Source: Pseudocercospora fijiensis CIRAD86 (Eukaryota > Ascomycota > Dothideomycetes > Mycosphaerellales > Mycosphaerellaceae). From it: DNA of 64,000 bases. Location: positions 1,979,053 through 2,043,052 of the forward strand of contig NW_006921534.1 in NCBI RefSeq assembly GCF_000340215.1. The letters run 5' to 3'. Under the pieces are notes generated by a model, which was given only the letters and a program-made list of their open reading frames with translations, was not told where the DNA came from and ran no database searches. This document shows, piece by piece, positions 1 to 9,872 of this stretch; the stretch's first letter is position 1, and each line of letters begins with the position of its first letter. Both the position numbers and the translations under genes were made by a program.

Positions 1-332
1 TCGAGATGGGAAGCGTTCTTCCTGCCGCTGTTTTGATCCTCACCAAGGGAATTGTCTGATGCCATCGCCTATACCGAAGACTAAAAGCACGCCTAGACGG
101 CAGCCACCGCGGTTTTAGACTCAGGATAGGCCGGCTATGCTACGCGAGGCACGATACCACCAGGGCTGGACCGATATCGTCCCAATTCCCGCAATGCATA
201 TAACTTACAGCGCATCTCCCTTCATCGCGATCTCGTTCATCACATCACAAGTCGCTCGTACTGTAGCCGTCACACCCTTGCTCGATTCTCAATTGCATTA
301 TCGGGAGCAGTTCCAGACTCAATCTATTCAAC
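1..332. other. Upstream region of the first gene
   Basis: No gene is supported here. The stretch precedes the start codon of the secreted protein at 333 and presumably holds its promoter and 5' leader. A short open frame from 137 to 403 has no recognisable composition and overlaps the real start, so it is not called. Confidence 0.5.
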
Positions 333-1478
333 ATGCTATCCTACGCTGTGGGAGCACTTCTCCTTGGGAGTGCTGTTGCCAATCCGGTTCCACAAGGCTT
401 TGACTGGGCTGCTATCGATGCCTTGGAACCAGTACCAACAGCCTCCATTCCAGTCGTCAATGCTGCCGCTGCTGAGACAACACTGTCCGTCAATACAGCT
501 GCAGCCGCTGCATCTGTCTCTGCAGCTGTTCAGGCCTCTCCATCAGACACCAGCCTGAAGCTCCGTCGAGACAACACAGGATGCTCCGTTCAACCTTCCT
601 CAAGCGATACACCCAGCGGCTTCACCTCAAACTCGGACTTCTCTTCGGCAGCAAACGGAGCTCCCACTCCCGGGGGTTACCAACAAATATTCCAAAACCA
701 GCCCGGGTCTGCAATTGGCATCTACGGCTATATGGGATTCTCCATTCTAGACAGCTACAGCACATCTGAGTGCTCGAGCCGCTGCGACAAAATCACAGGC
801 TGTCAGTCCTTCAACATTTGTAAGTAACTCCAACCTCCCACTCATTCCATATCAATGCTGATTTGATATCAAGACTACGAACGTGACCCAAGCACCGACC
901 CAACAGAAAGCTGCACAAACCCACCCTCGACCACTGTAATCAAGTGCGTCTACTACGGAGGCCCAATCACTCCAGGCTCGCAGACCAACACCGGCCAATG
1001 GCGTCGAGACTTCCAAGTCGTGATCGCCGGTTCGAATGCATACGTCAACAACTCCATCGCAACACCAGCAGGCTACAGCACGCCAACCTTCCTCGACAAA
1101 GCCGCAATCCAAGCACCAAACGACTGCAACGGCAACCCAACGTACATGGGCGTGAAGATCTGGACAGACGGTCCATTTTCCGTCGGCAACTGTGCCGCAG
1201 CCTGTTCCTCGCAAAGCGACTACAACCGCGCACACCCAGCGGCTGATGGCTCGTTCCAGACCTGCCAATTCTTCAATACTTATGTTTTGTACAACGGGAC
1301 CCAAGCTGTGGGACAGTACTGCTCGCTTTACAATGAGACTTGGCCTGCGGCTTTTGCTACTAATGTTGGACAATGGCGTGGTCCTGATTACTTCAACATT
1401 GCTTACAGCTACAGCACGAGCAACAGCACTGGTGGTCTTGACAAGCCGAGCAATTGCGCCAACCCAACCAGCCGATGA
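333..1478 (+). CDS. Secreted cysteine-rich protein with PAN/apple-like repeats
   Basis: Two exons, 333-819 and 874-1478; the 54-nt intron has a GTAAGT donor and an AAG acceptor, and splicing gives 363 residues. Residues 1-16 form a hydrophobic signal peptide ending before NPVPQG. An Ala/Ser/Val-rich pro-region follows and ends at a dibasic LKLRR-D site, about residues 76-79, that fits Kex2 cleavage. The mature part has two cysteine clusters: one with SECSSRC, TGCQSFN and a YYERDP segment assembled across the splice, the other with NCAAAC, TCQFFN and YCSLYNET. The spacing resembles PAN/apple modules. The protein is probably extracellular or wall-associated. Exact function is unknown; similar proteins are common in Dothideomycetes, but this is from family memory rather than a search. 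Confidence 0.82.
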
Positions 1479-1657
1479 TGGAAGCGGTGCGTGAAGGGAA
1501 ATAGAGCCAGATTAGTATTCCGCATATTTGGATAGCGTACGACAGCGAGCGCGTAACGAATGGAACCTATTAGTTTCAATGAGAATACGTTCCGAGAAAC
1601 ACCACTTTGGCTCTCAATTTAGATATGTGCACAGAAATAGCTGTTAAAGGAAATGAT

Positions 1658-3053
1658 TTACGCCCACTTGCCGAGCAGAGCCATGATACCTGCTCCAAGG
1701 AGAACAGAAATGATCATGAATGTCAGCTGCTTGTCGTCATCGGTGCCTGCGAAACAAGAAAGTCAGTAGTCTGAAGAGGACGTCTATGGGATGGTGAATA
1801 TGACTTACGATCTGGGTTGAACAGGAAGTCGCGTGCAAGAAGCTCGACGAATCCGGTGTAGAGCAAAATACCGGCGGAAATGGAGTCGAGAACGCCAGAG
1901 ACAATGTTCGCGGTCGGGGAGGCTGAGTTGTATGTGGTGCGCAGACCGAGGCCAACTGCGATCGCGATCGGCGTGGTCAAGCCATAGGCAGCACACAGCA
2001 GGTATGGCATGGACTTTAGATGCTTTGGGAATGGGATAGCCGAGAGACGAGCGCCAATACCCAGACCTTCGAAAGACTGGTGGAAGACGATGACCGGGTA
2101 GAGCACCGAGAATTCGTCACCAGCAGTTCCGAGAGTAAGACCAATGATGGCCGAGTGGAAGATGACACCAAATTCGAGGATCAAGAAAGCGGCGATCTGT
2201 TGTCTGAAGGATCTCTCCAGAATCACAGACTCGTCATATTTCTCATGGAAGAAGACATCACCGTTGTTCTTGCTACTGCTGGAGTTGGTACCGTCCTCCA
2301 TCGATTTGGGGTCTTCTTTGTTACCAGTAGGCAGAGCGGGCGGCAAGGTGCCGTCCTGTTCGCCAGAGTGCATAGGTTGGTGTGTTGATCGTCGATCTAT
2401 CTCGTACGCCATCATAGCAGCGTCCACCGAGCCAGTACGGATGGGAGCTTGGCCGTGGTTTGCACTGGTTCCGTGCTTGAAGCCGTACTTCTTCTCGACG
2501 TAGCGATCGGCGTAGAAGTCCATCAGGAATACCAACATGCCTGAGGTAAGCGCAAGAGCTGGGACCCAAGAGAATTCTGCCCATCCTCCAGTCATACCGA
2601 CGCATGACGCCGGCCCGATCTCCTCGTAGGCAGGGTCGAGCAGGCTGTGAATGGGTCAGTCAAGGCGACATCAATACAATGCTAACTTGATACTCACTGA
2701 ATGAATGCAGTGGCTATGATGACACCAGCGCCAAAGTAACGCGCGAAGAGGTATACATAAAGCGGCACTCGTAGCTTTTTCGATCGCGTGACCAGCACCG
2801 GGAAGAAAGTGGTTGCAGAAGAGACGACCAGAACGACGAAGAGGGCGGAGATGCGTGCTCCCAGCATGCCATTGTACTCATTTCCACCAGCGTTCAGATA
2901 GCAAGTGACTTGCCGCAGGAGACCTTGCTCCACCACAGCTGTCAAGTTGACGTTGCTCGGGTCGAAGGCAGTGGTATCAGCGGCGTTTGGCCATGTTCCA
3001 GAGTCGGCAGCGATTTGGCCGGGGCTTGTGTTTGAGTCGGCGTTTCCAGACAT
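1658..3053 (-). CDS. ZIP-family zinc/iron transporter
   Basis: Three exons on the minus strand: 3053-2698, 2644-1809 and 1746-1658, giving 426 residues. Introns of 53 and 62 nt have GTGAGT and GTAAGT donors. The product is a plasma-membrane ZIP permease (Zrt1/Zrt2 type) importing Zn2+ or Fe2+ into the cytosol. Eight membrane segments can be traced. The signature FIHLLDPAYEEIGPASC is formed across the first splice, the metal-binding helices carry HSAIIG and HQSFEGLGIG, and the last exon ends in a hydrophobic helix and GKWA. A His-poor variable cytoplasmic loop lies between segments III and IV. An in-frame ATG at 3170 would add 39 residues; I prefer 3053 because the added stretch has no family-like features. 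A zinc-responsive promoter is possible but I identified no Zap1-type site. Confidence 0.92.
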
Positions 3054-4259
3054 TGTGGTCGCGCCGTCAGTCGTGAGGCCGGAGTGGTTTTGGCCAAGAC
3101 GTGCAACAATGGAGTCGACTGCGCAGACGACAGCGCCTCGGACTCGGACCAGGTCTTTATGCGAAGTCAAAGACCAGGGTGTTTTTGTCGACGGCGAAGG
3201 CTTGGAGAATGGCTTGTCAGGCTTGACAGGAGTGCCACGAGGTTTGGGGTGCGACGTCCCACGTTATCGTACGCCCAGGCCCGAGCGCGGTGAGAAACAC
3301 CTTGATGGATAACTTTCGTTGATGGCAGATCCATGTTTTCGGCGCTGCCGTTGGTCAACGATGGGATCCAGGCCACACTCAATCTGCGCACCAGCACCAT
3401 AATGGACGGTTGAGCCGATTCTGCAGATTCTGCACCAGGAACATCATGTATCGTCTTCAGCCTCGTGACCCTCGTCGTCGGCGTCGACTTGATTGTGCCA
3501 TTGTGGGAAGAGAGGCCACGTGACACGCAGGATTCGGTTTTGCCGGCTTCAAGTTTGCATAGGACTAAGGAGCAGTTGGCGCCGCGATGCCACGCTCGAT
3601 GTGTGCGGTTCTCAACTTTCTTGTGCACTGCCGCGTGCGTATTCCACGTGCAGCCGGGTGACAATGGTGGGCTGTGGGCGCTGATGTCGCTGTCTGCTGC
3701 ATGATTTCCATAATACGAGATGCGCCGGACCTTGATGAGTTGATGATGAGTGGGCGGAAAACGGTGCCGTGCAGAGAGTGGGATGCACCATTGGTCGAAA
3801 GTCAAAAAAGAGGCGTGAAAGCACACCACGGACCCTTCACCCACGGAGCGGCTGCCGCGAGCACGGACGACTCTTCAACAGGGAAAAAACATCCGCCTCC
3901 GCCTCGTTCTTCGCTCCTTCCTCACATTCACTGATGACAATCGCCACTGACCGCGCAGGCACAGTCTCCTTCCTACATGCTCGCAAAGGGAAGGCAAGAG
4001 CACTCCTCGTAGACTTCTTATCGACTTCCCAGCTTGCCAGGAGAGGTAAATGCCTCAGCGAGTCGCGCGATTTCTCCGAAATGCCTCATGCAAGAACAGT
4101 GCACGCGTTTCGACTTCAAGCAGGATCGCTCGGCACACAGATTACCCCAATCGTTATGCTTTGTCCAAGGAGTGAGTATGGCTTCGGTTTGTACAATAAC
4201 ATGAAAGACTGCTCTTCTTGCCCCTGTTCTGCTCTTCCCTGCATTCTGTTTGACCCAGC
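3054..4259. other. Divergent intergenic region between ZIP and ankyrin genes
   Basis: About 1.2 kb between two divergently transcribed genes. Several overlapping open frames exist on both strands (for example 3167-3844 minus, 3769-4263 plus), but none has a recognisable domain or fungal-protein composition. The stretch probably holds both promoters. Confidence 0.5.
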
Positions 4260-5331
4260 ATGACGCTCTGCTTCGACGAAGCATACCAAGCTCTCAGAAG
4301 AGAAGAAATCTCCGAGCCGGAGTATCTGCGCCATGTTCTCGCCCATTTTGCAGGGGTTCGACATCCGGCTGACGAGAAAGCGACGCGGACTTGGGAGTTC
4401 ATGATCAATGACCCTGTAGGAAATGCGATTAGGGAAGCAGCCCTAACTTCTCGGAATCCGATGACAGATGGTGAGTAGGTCCGCTCTTTGGCTGACGAAC
4501 CCCTGTTAACGCATGACAGGTGCAAATGGTCTCGAAAGACTCTTTGCTTGCGTCTTGACAGACGATGCGGCAGCCGTGAGAGACATCGTGAACCAGCTCG
4601 ATAGCAACGCAAACAGTGTGCCACTGCAAGCAATTGCAACCTTCGCAGCATCACACAACGATGTAGCAGTCCTGCAGCTGTGTCTTCAGCTGGGTGCCTC
4701 ACTTGACAATCGCCATACTTCCATGGCGATAGAGTATGCGGCGCGAGGCCCGACACTACTAGATCTCTTGTACAAATACGATTGGCGAGGAATGCGGACG
4801 TCCGAAAGCGCTTTCAACAGACTGGTTGAGTGGTCTCTGCGCACGGGACCTGACGAGCTGACCTGGTTTTTGGAACATGGCGCCAAGATCGACAAAGACA
4901 CGATACGGCGAGCTGTTCGCGGCGCCCCTCTGAAGACATCTTGCGTACAGGTGCTGATTGAGCGATATGGTGTCAATCTATTGAAAGGCACGAGACTGTT
5001 GCAGAGTGCTGCTAAACGAGGCCGATGCGACATGATCAAGCTCCTCTTGAACGCAGGTCTGGATGTTAATGAGCTGGTCTCTCGCTCGAGCCATGGCGAA
5101 GGCGAGGGTGAGCTCACAGCGCTATACGAAGCTGTCTATAAGCAGCATGAGGACGCAATACAGGTGCTGCTCGAGTATGGCGCCGACCCGTATCTCGAGG
5201 TATGCAATGGCGATCTAAATACTCCATTGAGGCTGGCTGAGGGCCATGGATATTCGAGGATAATAGGAATGCTTCGACGCCATATCGAAAGCCATGAGAG
5301 AGGCGGAAGAACTTGGTCATCAAGGCTTTGA
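4260..5331 (+). CDS. Ankyrin-repeat protein
   Basis: Two exons, 4260-4470 and 4520-5331, with a 49-nt intron (GTGAGT donor, GACAG acceptor); the spliced product has 340 residues. The N-terminal 70 residues carry no known domain. Ankyrin-type repeats follow: AATFAASHNDVAVLQLCLQL, the LLQSAAKRGRCDMIKLLLNAG unit and ALYEAVYKQHEDAIQVLLEY are clear, and more degenerate units lie between. Such repeats mediate protein binding; the partner is unknown. The C-terminus ends soon after the last repeat with no extra domain. The start at 4260 gives the only frame that joins the first exon to the repeats. It shares an upstream region with the divergent ZIP gene, without evidence of functional coupling. Confidence 0.8.
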
Positions 5332-5608
5332 TCAGGTAGACTTCTATACTGAGCAGCCTTCTATGAAATTATTATTCGTCCACCCACTGGTTCAAAACTG
5401 CAAGGGTATGCCAAGGAAGTGGGGCCGAGATCTGCAGCTCAGGGTTTCATTGACGCAGCGAAGGCACAGCTCATCTCTACTTCCAGCATCAAGTTGCGAA
5501 GACTTTCAAACTGCTCAAGGTAAAACCCATCCGCCGCCGAGGCGTTCTCGCCTATGGTACTATCAAAGTTGACAGCATCAAAGATTCACATCCACCTCCA
5601 ACTCAACG

Positions 5609-6640
5609 ATGACGTCTACACCTACTTCGATGAGAGCTTGCACATGGAAGTCGAACACAGGCGGCCTCGAAGCAAACCTCAAGCTCGACAACAATGTACC
5701 ACTTCCAAAGAATGCCAGCTCCCTTTCCAGTGGTCAGACACTGGTCAAAGTCGCCTACGCCTCACTCAATCCCGTCGACTACAAAATGGCAGAAATGCCA
5801 ATCCTAGGAAATTACATCCTGCCATCATCCACACCTGGCCTAGACTTCTCTGGCACCGTCGTAGACACCAAGCTTTCTCACCTTAAACCCGGAGACCGCG
5901 TTCACGGCCGACTCGACCCGCCTTTCTTCGGTACACTCGCAGACTACGTAGTCGTAGGCACAGAAGGTATCGCAAAAGTCCCCGAGAATCTAGAACTTCG
6001 ACACGCATCCGTAGCTGGAATCGTTGCTTTGACAGCATACCAGAGCATAGCCCCATACGTCAGCGCCGGAGACGAAATTTTCATCAACGGCGGGTCAGGC
6101 GGAACAGGAACATTCGGGATCCAAATCGCCAAAGCTCTCGGCTGTAAAGTCACAACAACATGTTCTGGCGCAAACGTAGATCTCTGCAAACAACTTGGAG
6201 CAGATGAAGTCATCAACTATCGCGAAACAGACGTCCTACAAACTCTGAAATCTCGAACTTCTTCTAATAAGCCCCTTTTCCGCCTCATCGTCGACAACGT
6301 CTTCAACGACGGCTCTCTCTACTGGAACTCTCACCATTACCTCGAGCCAAGTGGGACGTTCCTCACACCTGGAGGGACGAAATTTGCTCAGATCAGAGAT
6401 ATTGCGCTTGGGAGGATTTTGCCGCGATGGCTTGGTGGTGGGCAGGCGAAGTTTGTTTTTCTTGCTTGTAAACCTAGTCGGGAGCAGATGGAGACGATCG
6501 ATAAGTGGATGGTGGAGGGGAAGGTGAGAGCGATTATTGAAAAGGTGTATGAGATGGAGGATGCTGGGAAGGCGTTTGAGAGGCTGAAGAGTGGGAGGGT
6601 GAGAGGGAAGTTGGTGGTGAAGATTGGTGGGGAGAAGTAG
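5609..6640 (+). CDS. Zinc-less MDR oxidoreductase (quinone-reductase/TOXD-like)
   Basis: Single exon, 343 residues, the usual length for this class of the medium-chain dehydrogenase/reductase superfamily. The protein probably reduces an enone, quinone or aldehyde with NADPH in the cytosol. It begins MTSTPTSMRA, then an N-terminal GroES-like fold with LNPVDYKMAE and PGLDFSGTVV, followed by the Rossmann domain with the glycine-rich INGGSGGTGTFGIQIAKALG. No catalytic zinc ligands (GHE motif) are visible, which fits the quinone-oxidoreductase branch. The C-terminus has the typical GKAFERLKSGRVRGKLVVKI. An earlier frame opening at 5554 on another phase is a shadow. The exact substrate cannot be told from sequence. 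Confidence 0.9.
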   Translation: MTSTPTSMRACTWKSNTGGLEANLKLDNNVPLPKNASSLSSGQTLVKVAYASLNPVDYKMAEMPILGNYILPSSTPGLDFSGTVVDTKLSHLKPGDRVHGRLDPPFFGTLADYVVVGTEGIAKVPENLELRHASVAGIVALTAYQSIAPYVSAGDEIFINGGSGGTGTFGIQIAKALGCKVTTTCSGANVDLCKQLGADEVINYRETDVLQTLKSRTSSNKPLFRLIVDNVFNDGSLYWNSHHYLEPSGTFLTPGGTKFAQIRDIALGRILPRWLGGGQAKFVFLACKPSREQMETIDKWMVEGKVRAIIEKVYEMEDAGKAFERLKSGRVRGKLVVKIGGEK

Positions 6641-7017
6641 TTCTAATGGTTTGGTTCACGTGGCATGAATGATGACTTTTAGAGAAGACTACAAGGGTAA
6701 TATGCGTAGATTTTAGGTGCAGAGATACCGAATGATGGGTCTTCGACCGTGGAGACTCCAGCTGAACTCAGCTCTGAAGATGGCTTGGTCGCACGACATG
6801 ACCACTACTGCAAGCATGCAAGATTTAAGTTGCTGCTGATATGCCATTGCTGCCTGTGGAGTATGACATTGCTCCGAAACACGCTCGGTCTAGATGAGAT
6901 ATAAGATGGACACAAATTCCCATCTTCATGATAGTCAACAACACCCGGTCGTCCTCGTCTTCGAAGCAAGATCCTCGTCCTCACGACAACAACTCTCCAT
7001 CCAAATCCGCGCCCAAG
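6641..7017. other. Intergenic region downstream of the MDR gene
   Basis: No supported gene; it holds the 3' end of the oxidoreductase gene and the promoter and leader of the flavin-reductase-like gene. An in-frame ATG at 6928 would extend the downstream protein by 30 low-complexity residues. Confidence 0.4.
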
Positions 7018-7755
7018 ATGTCACACTCAGAAATCAATCCAGCTATCCACTACTGGGGCACCCCAGTCGTCCTCATTACCACCGTCAACGAGGATGGGAC
7101 ATACAACGTCGCACCAATGTCTTCAGCTTGGTGGCTGGGGACCCGCTGCATGTTAGGTATTTCCGGCGAGTCACAGACTACGATCAATCTGTACGAAATC
7201 CAGGCCATTCCCTTCTTCAAGATAATCGTACTAACACGACACAGCCTCCGAACTGGGCAATGCGTCCTCAACCTAGCCTCCGACAACATGACAGTATCAG
7301 TGAACGCTCTCGCTCGCACGACAGGCACACCCATCGTCCCACCAGGCAAAATCCAACGAGGCTATCGCTACGTCCAAGACAAATTCGCCGCCGCAAATCT
7401 CCACCCTCAACCCTCAACCTTCGTCTCACCACCTCGTGTCCAAGAATGCCCGGTGCAAATGGAAGCCGAGCTTTGTGAATTCCATGGCTTTCTAGACCCC
7501 TCGCTTCCACAACTCTTCGCGCCGAAAGCGATCGAGGTCAAGATCTTGAAGACTTACGTGTTGGATGAGATTCGACTTGCGGGATATGAGAATCGAATTG
7601 ATCCGGATAAGTGGAAGCCGTTGATTATGATGTTTCAGAATCTTTATGGGTTGAAGAATGGGAAGGCTGATGATTCGGTACTGGCCAGGTGTGAGGAGGA
7701 GTTGTACAGACTGCCTCCTGAGCAGCCTAATGCTGTTTCTGTTAAGCCAGAATGA
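7018..7755 (+). CDS. Flavin-reductase-like FMN-binding protein
   Basis: The family (DIM6/NTAB, split-barrel flavin reductase) binds FMN and reduces it or uses it in small-molecule redox. The N-terminal motif INPAIHYWGTPVVLITTVN and the following SSAWWLG match the family. A 54-nt intron, 7191-7244, is inferred: it has a GT donor, a CTAAC branch site 8 nt before the acceptor and a CACAG acceptor. Its removal restores the conserved TTINLLRTGQCVLNL, whereas the unspliced frame inserts 18 family-unlike residues. Because 54 is a multiple of three, the frame stays open either way. The spliced protein has 227 residues. An ATG at 6928 would add 30 Ser/Lys-rich residues; 7018 matches the family start better. 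The physiological substrate is unknown. Confidence 0.85.
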   Translation: MSHSEINPAIHYWGTPVVLITTVNEDGTYNVAPMSSAWWLGTRCMLGISGESQTTINLYEIQAIPFFKIIVLTRHSLRTGQCVLNLASDNMTVSVNALARTTGTPIVPPGKIQRGYRYVQDKFAAANLHPQPSTFVSPPRVQECPVQMEAELCEFHGFLDPSLPQLFAPKAIEVKILKTYVLDEIRLAGYENRIDPDKWKPLIMMFQNLYGLKNGKADDSVLARCEEELYRLPPEQPNAVSVKPE

Positions 7756-7973
7756 TTGCGGACAAAGAGGCGCTGGGCTACTCAGGGTTGCCAACAACAA
7801 TAGAGTTGATAAAGCATAGAGCACAGAAAGTTGTTATGTCTTGGAATGTATAATTGCCACTTTGCGTCAAGACCACGAAGGCAGGAGAATACTTCGACTC
7901 TCAGACTGCTCGCCGATTGGAGATTTCGATTCAGCGTAGCGATCCACACTCTTTCGCGAGCTGTATGAATTGA

Positions 7974-8948
7974 TCAGGTCTGGACTGGCTGCTCCATAGC
8001 TGCAATTATAGCAGCAACTCGCCTCTGAAGCTGTTGCCTGCGCGGCTCCGGTTCAGCCTGCTCGATGGGGACCAGAACGAAGTTCGGAAATGGGAATGTG
8101 TTGTGTAGAGATGTAAGAACATCAACAGCTGAGGATGCCAGCTCCATCTTACATATTTGAGCTTGGTCGAATGCCACTAGTAAAGCGCCATTCTTGGTTT
8201 CGGTCATGCTGTAGTAGATTGGGATACTGCCCGAAGATTGATCATATGTTTCTGGCACTACCTCACAGCCATGTATTGGCATAGTCATCGTGTCGAGAGG
8301 CATTCTATCTTCAGAGCTGAAGGGGAAAGTGGAGTCAGTGTCGAATGTATATGCAGCATCGAAATCGTCAATTCCCCAATCACCAAGATCGAAAAGCGGA
8401 GTCTGTATAGGGTCTGGTGATGTATGGGCTCCAAAAGGCGCTGCGGAATCTGCAGTGAGCGAAGGCGTGCTGATACAAGATCCATCACCGCTTTCCGGGC
8501 GGATTCCAGCATCAAATATTCGAGCTCGTCTTCTCGACAGGGCATATTCCCTCGGAGTCATGCCTGTCGCCTTTTTGAAACTGCGATGGAAGTGATATTT
8601 TGTCAGACCAGCTTCTGATGCCAGCACTTCCAGTTTTGGCAGAGGTGCGCCTTCAGGAAGATCTTCCAGAAGTCTCTGGATCTTGAAGATGCTCTGTTCG
8701 CCTTCGGGAATGTATATGTCCAGCTCAGGTTTGCATCGCTTGCAGGCTCGGTAGCCAGCTTCTATTGCCTCAGATGTTGTCGCAAAAAACTCTACATTGG
8801 AGCGTCTTGCGAGTCTGGCTTTGCATATCGGCCTGCAGAAGATCTTTGTAGTCTTCACGCAGTAGACGAAGCAGCCGTCCGCCAGCGGATCGCGAGCGCG
8901 GACAGCATTCCAGCGCTCACTGTCGGACTTGAAGAGCACTTCGGCCAT
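7974..8948 (-). CDS. Ada-type methylphosphotriester sensor lacking the MGMT catalytic domain
   Basis: Single exon, 324 residues. Residues about 10-75 form the Ada zinc-binding domain with DGCFVYCVKTTKIFCRPIC and AGYRACKRCKP; the four zinc cysteines fall at 38, 42, 69 and 72, the same numbers as in E. coli Ada. In Ada, Cys38 accepts a methyl group from DNA methylphosphotriesters and switches the protein to a transcription activator. An AraC-type helix-turn-helix follows (about 85-140, with LASEAGLTKYHFHRSFKKAT and MTPREYALSRRRAR). After a Ser/Asp-rich linker, residues about 243-315 resemble the N-terminal RNase-H-like part of O6-methylguanine methyltransferase (YYSM, GALLVAFDQAQICKMEL). The protein then stops before any PCHR catalytic motif. 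It is probably a nuclear sensor or regulator of alkylation damage that cannot itself repair O6-methylguanine. Confidence 0.88.
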   Translation of the reverse strand: MAEVLFKSDSERWNAVRARDPLADGCFVYCVKTTKIFCRPICKARLARRSNVEFFATTSEAIEAGYRACKRCKPELDIYIPEGEQSIFKIQRLLEDLPEGAPLPKLEVLASEAGLTKYHFHRSFKKATGMTPREYALSRRRARIFDAGIRPESGDGSCISTPSLTADSAAPFGAHTSPDPIQTPLFDLGDWGIDDFDAAYTFDTDSTFPFSSEDRMPLDTMTMPIHGCEVVPETYDQSSGSIPIYYSMTETKNGALLVAFDQAQICKMELASSAVDVLTSLHNTFPFPNFVLVPIEQAEPEPRRQQLQRRVAAIIAAMEQPVQT

Positions 8949-9872
8949 GTCTGCGCCGTTTCAAAGCAAGAGATGTTCTAAGCGACCTGCTAAACATGAG
9001 GCGAACTGCATTTGTTACTGTCTTTGGTCGTGTAATGAGCAGTTGTAAGCATTGCTGTCGCTGTGACCAATTGAATGCAAGCGAGCTGTGAAAAAGTGGA
9101 CACCGCCCCCGGAGGAGCTGTTGTTGTTCAGCCACGGTAGCCGCTTCGATGCCATCTCGTTCCAATAAGTATCTCAAGGAACACCGGAGCATCCACTATA
9201 GTCTTAGCTTGTACTTTGCTGTGCCTGCGAGCAAGACGCGAAAGGGGGATGGCACTGCCATACTTGTTTGCATATTCGCGTCGTACCTGCCTCGAAGGCT
9301 GCGCCCTCATCAGACCTCCAGACATTGCAGGCCTACTGTAGATGTACCGCCAATCATCGTCTGAAACAAGAGCTGCGGATGCCGGAGACGAACAGTTGTG
9401 GTCATGGAGACAGAGAAGCTGTGCAAGATGCGGACATGCTCCGTTTGCATATACCGGGTGTCCATGCTTAACGATGCATGTGACGAAAGGCAGTCTGAGA
9501 TAATGATCGCCCCTGTCAGGTAAACTTGCAAAATTGCCAAAGTCACGAGCGCAGTGAGGAGGATATCTGAGCGAGGAGTAGCCGCTGAAATGTGCCTGCC
9601 TCGCTTTGGAACGGCGAGAGCACTGCCGAGCCTCTCTGGTCAACAAATTCGAGCAAGGAGCAGGAGAAGCTAGCACGGTGGGAAGAATGATCCATGCAGT
9701 GTTTGAGCACCAGGCTCCTCTCTTGTATGATTCTGTACTACGCAGCTCTATGTGCTTCAAGCGCTTGCCTGATCAGGAATCATATGAAATGGCAACCACG
9801 CCATGCATCGCAGTCATCGAATCGTATCAACTGAACTTTTCTCGTCTCTCAGGAAAGGCCAGATCAAGTCTC
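8949..9872. other. Gene-free stretch between Ada-like and HAD genes
   Basis: About 0.9 kb. An open frame of 210 codons on the minus strand (9128-9760) and shorter ones on the plus strand have no domain, no family resemblance and no supporting splice pattern. The region holds the promoter of the Ada-like gene and the 3' flank of the HAD gene. Confidence 0.5.

Noticed and set aside
3167..3844. 225-codon minus-strand frame upstream of the ZIP gene
   Set aside because: Composition is that of random GC-balanced DNA and it overlaps the probable ZIP promoter.
9128..9760. 210-codon minus-strand frame between the Ada-like and HAD genes
   Set aside because: No domain, no family resemblance, no conserved splice pattern; composition of unselected DNA.
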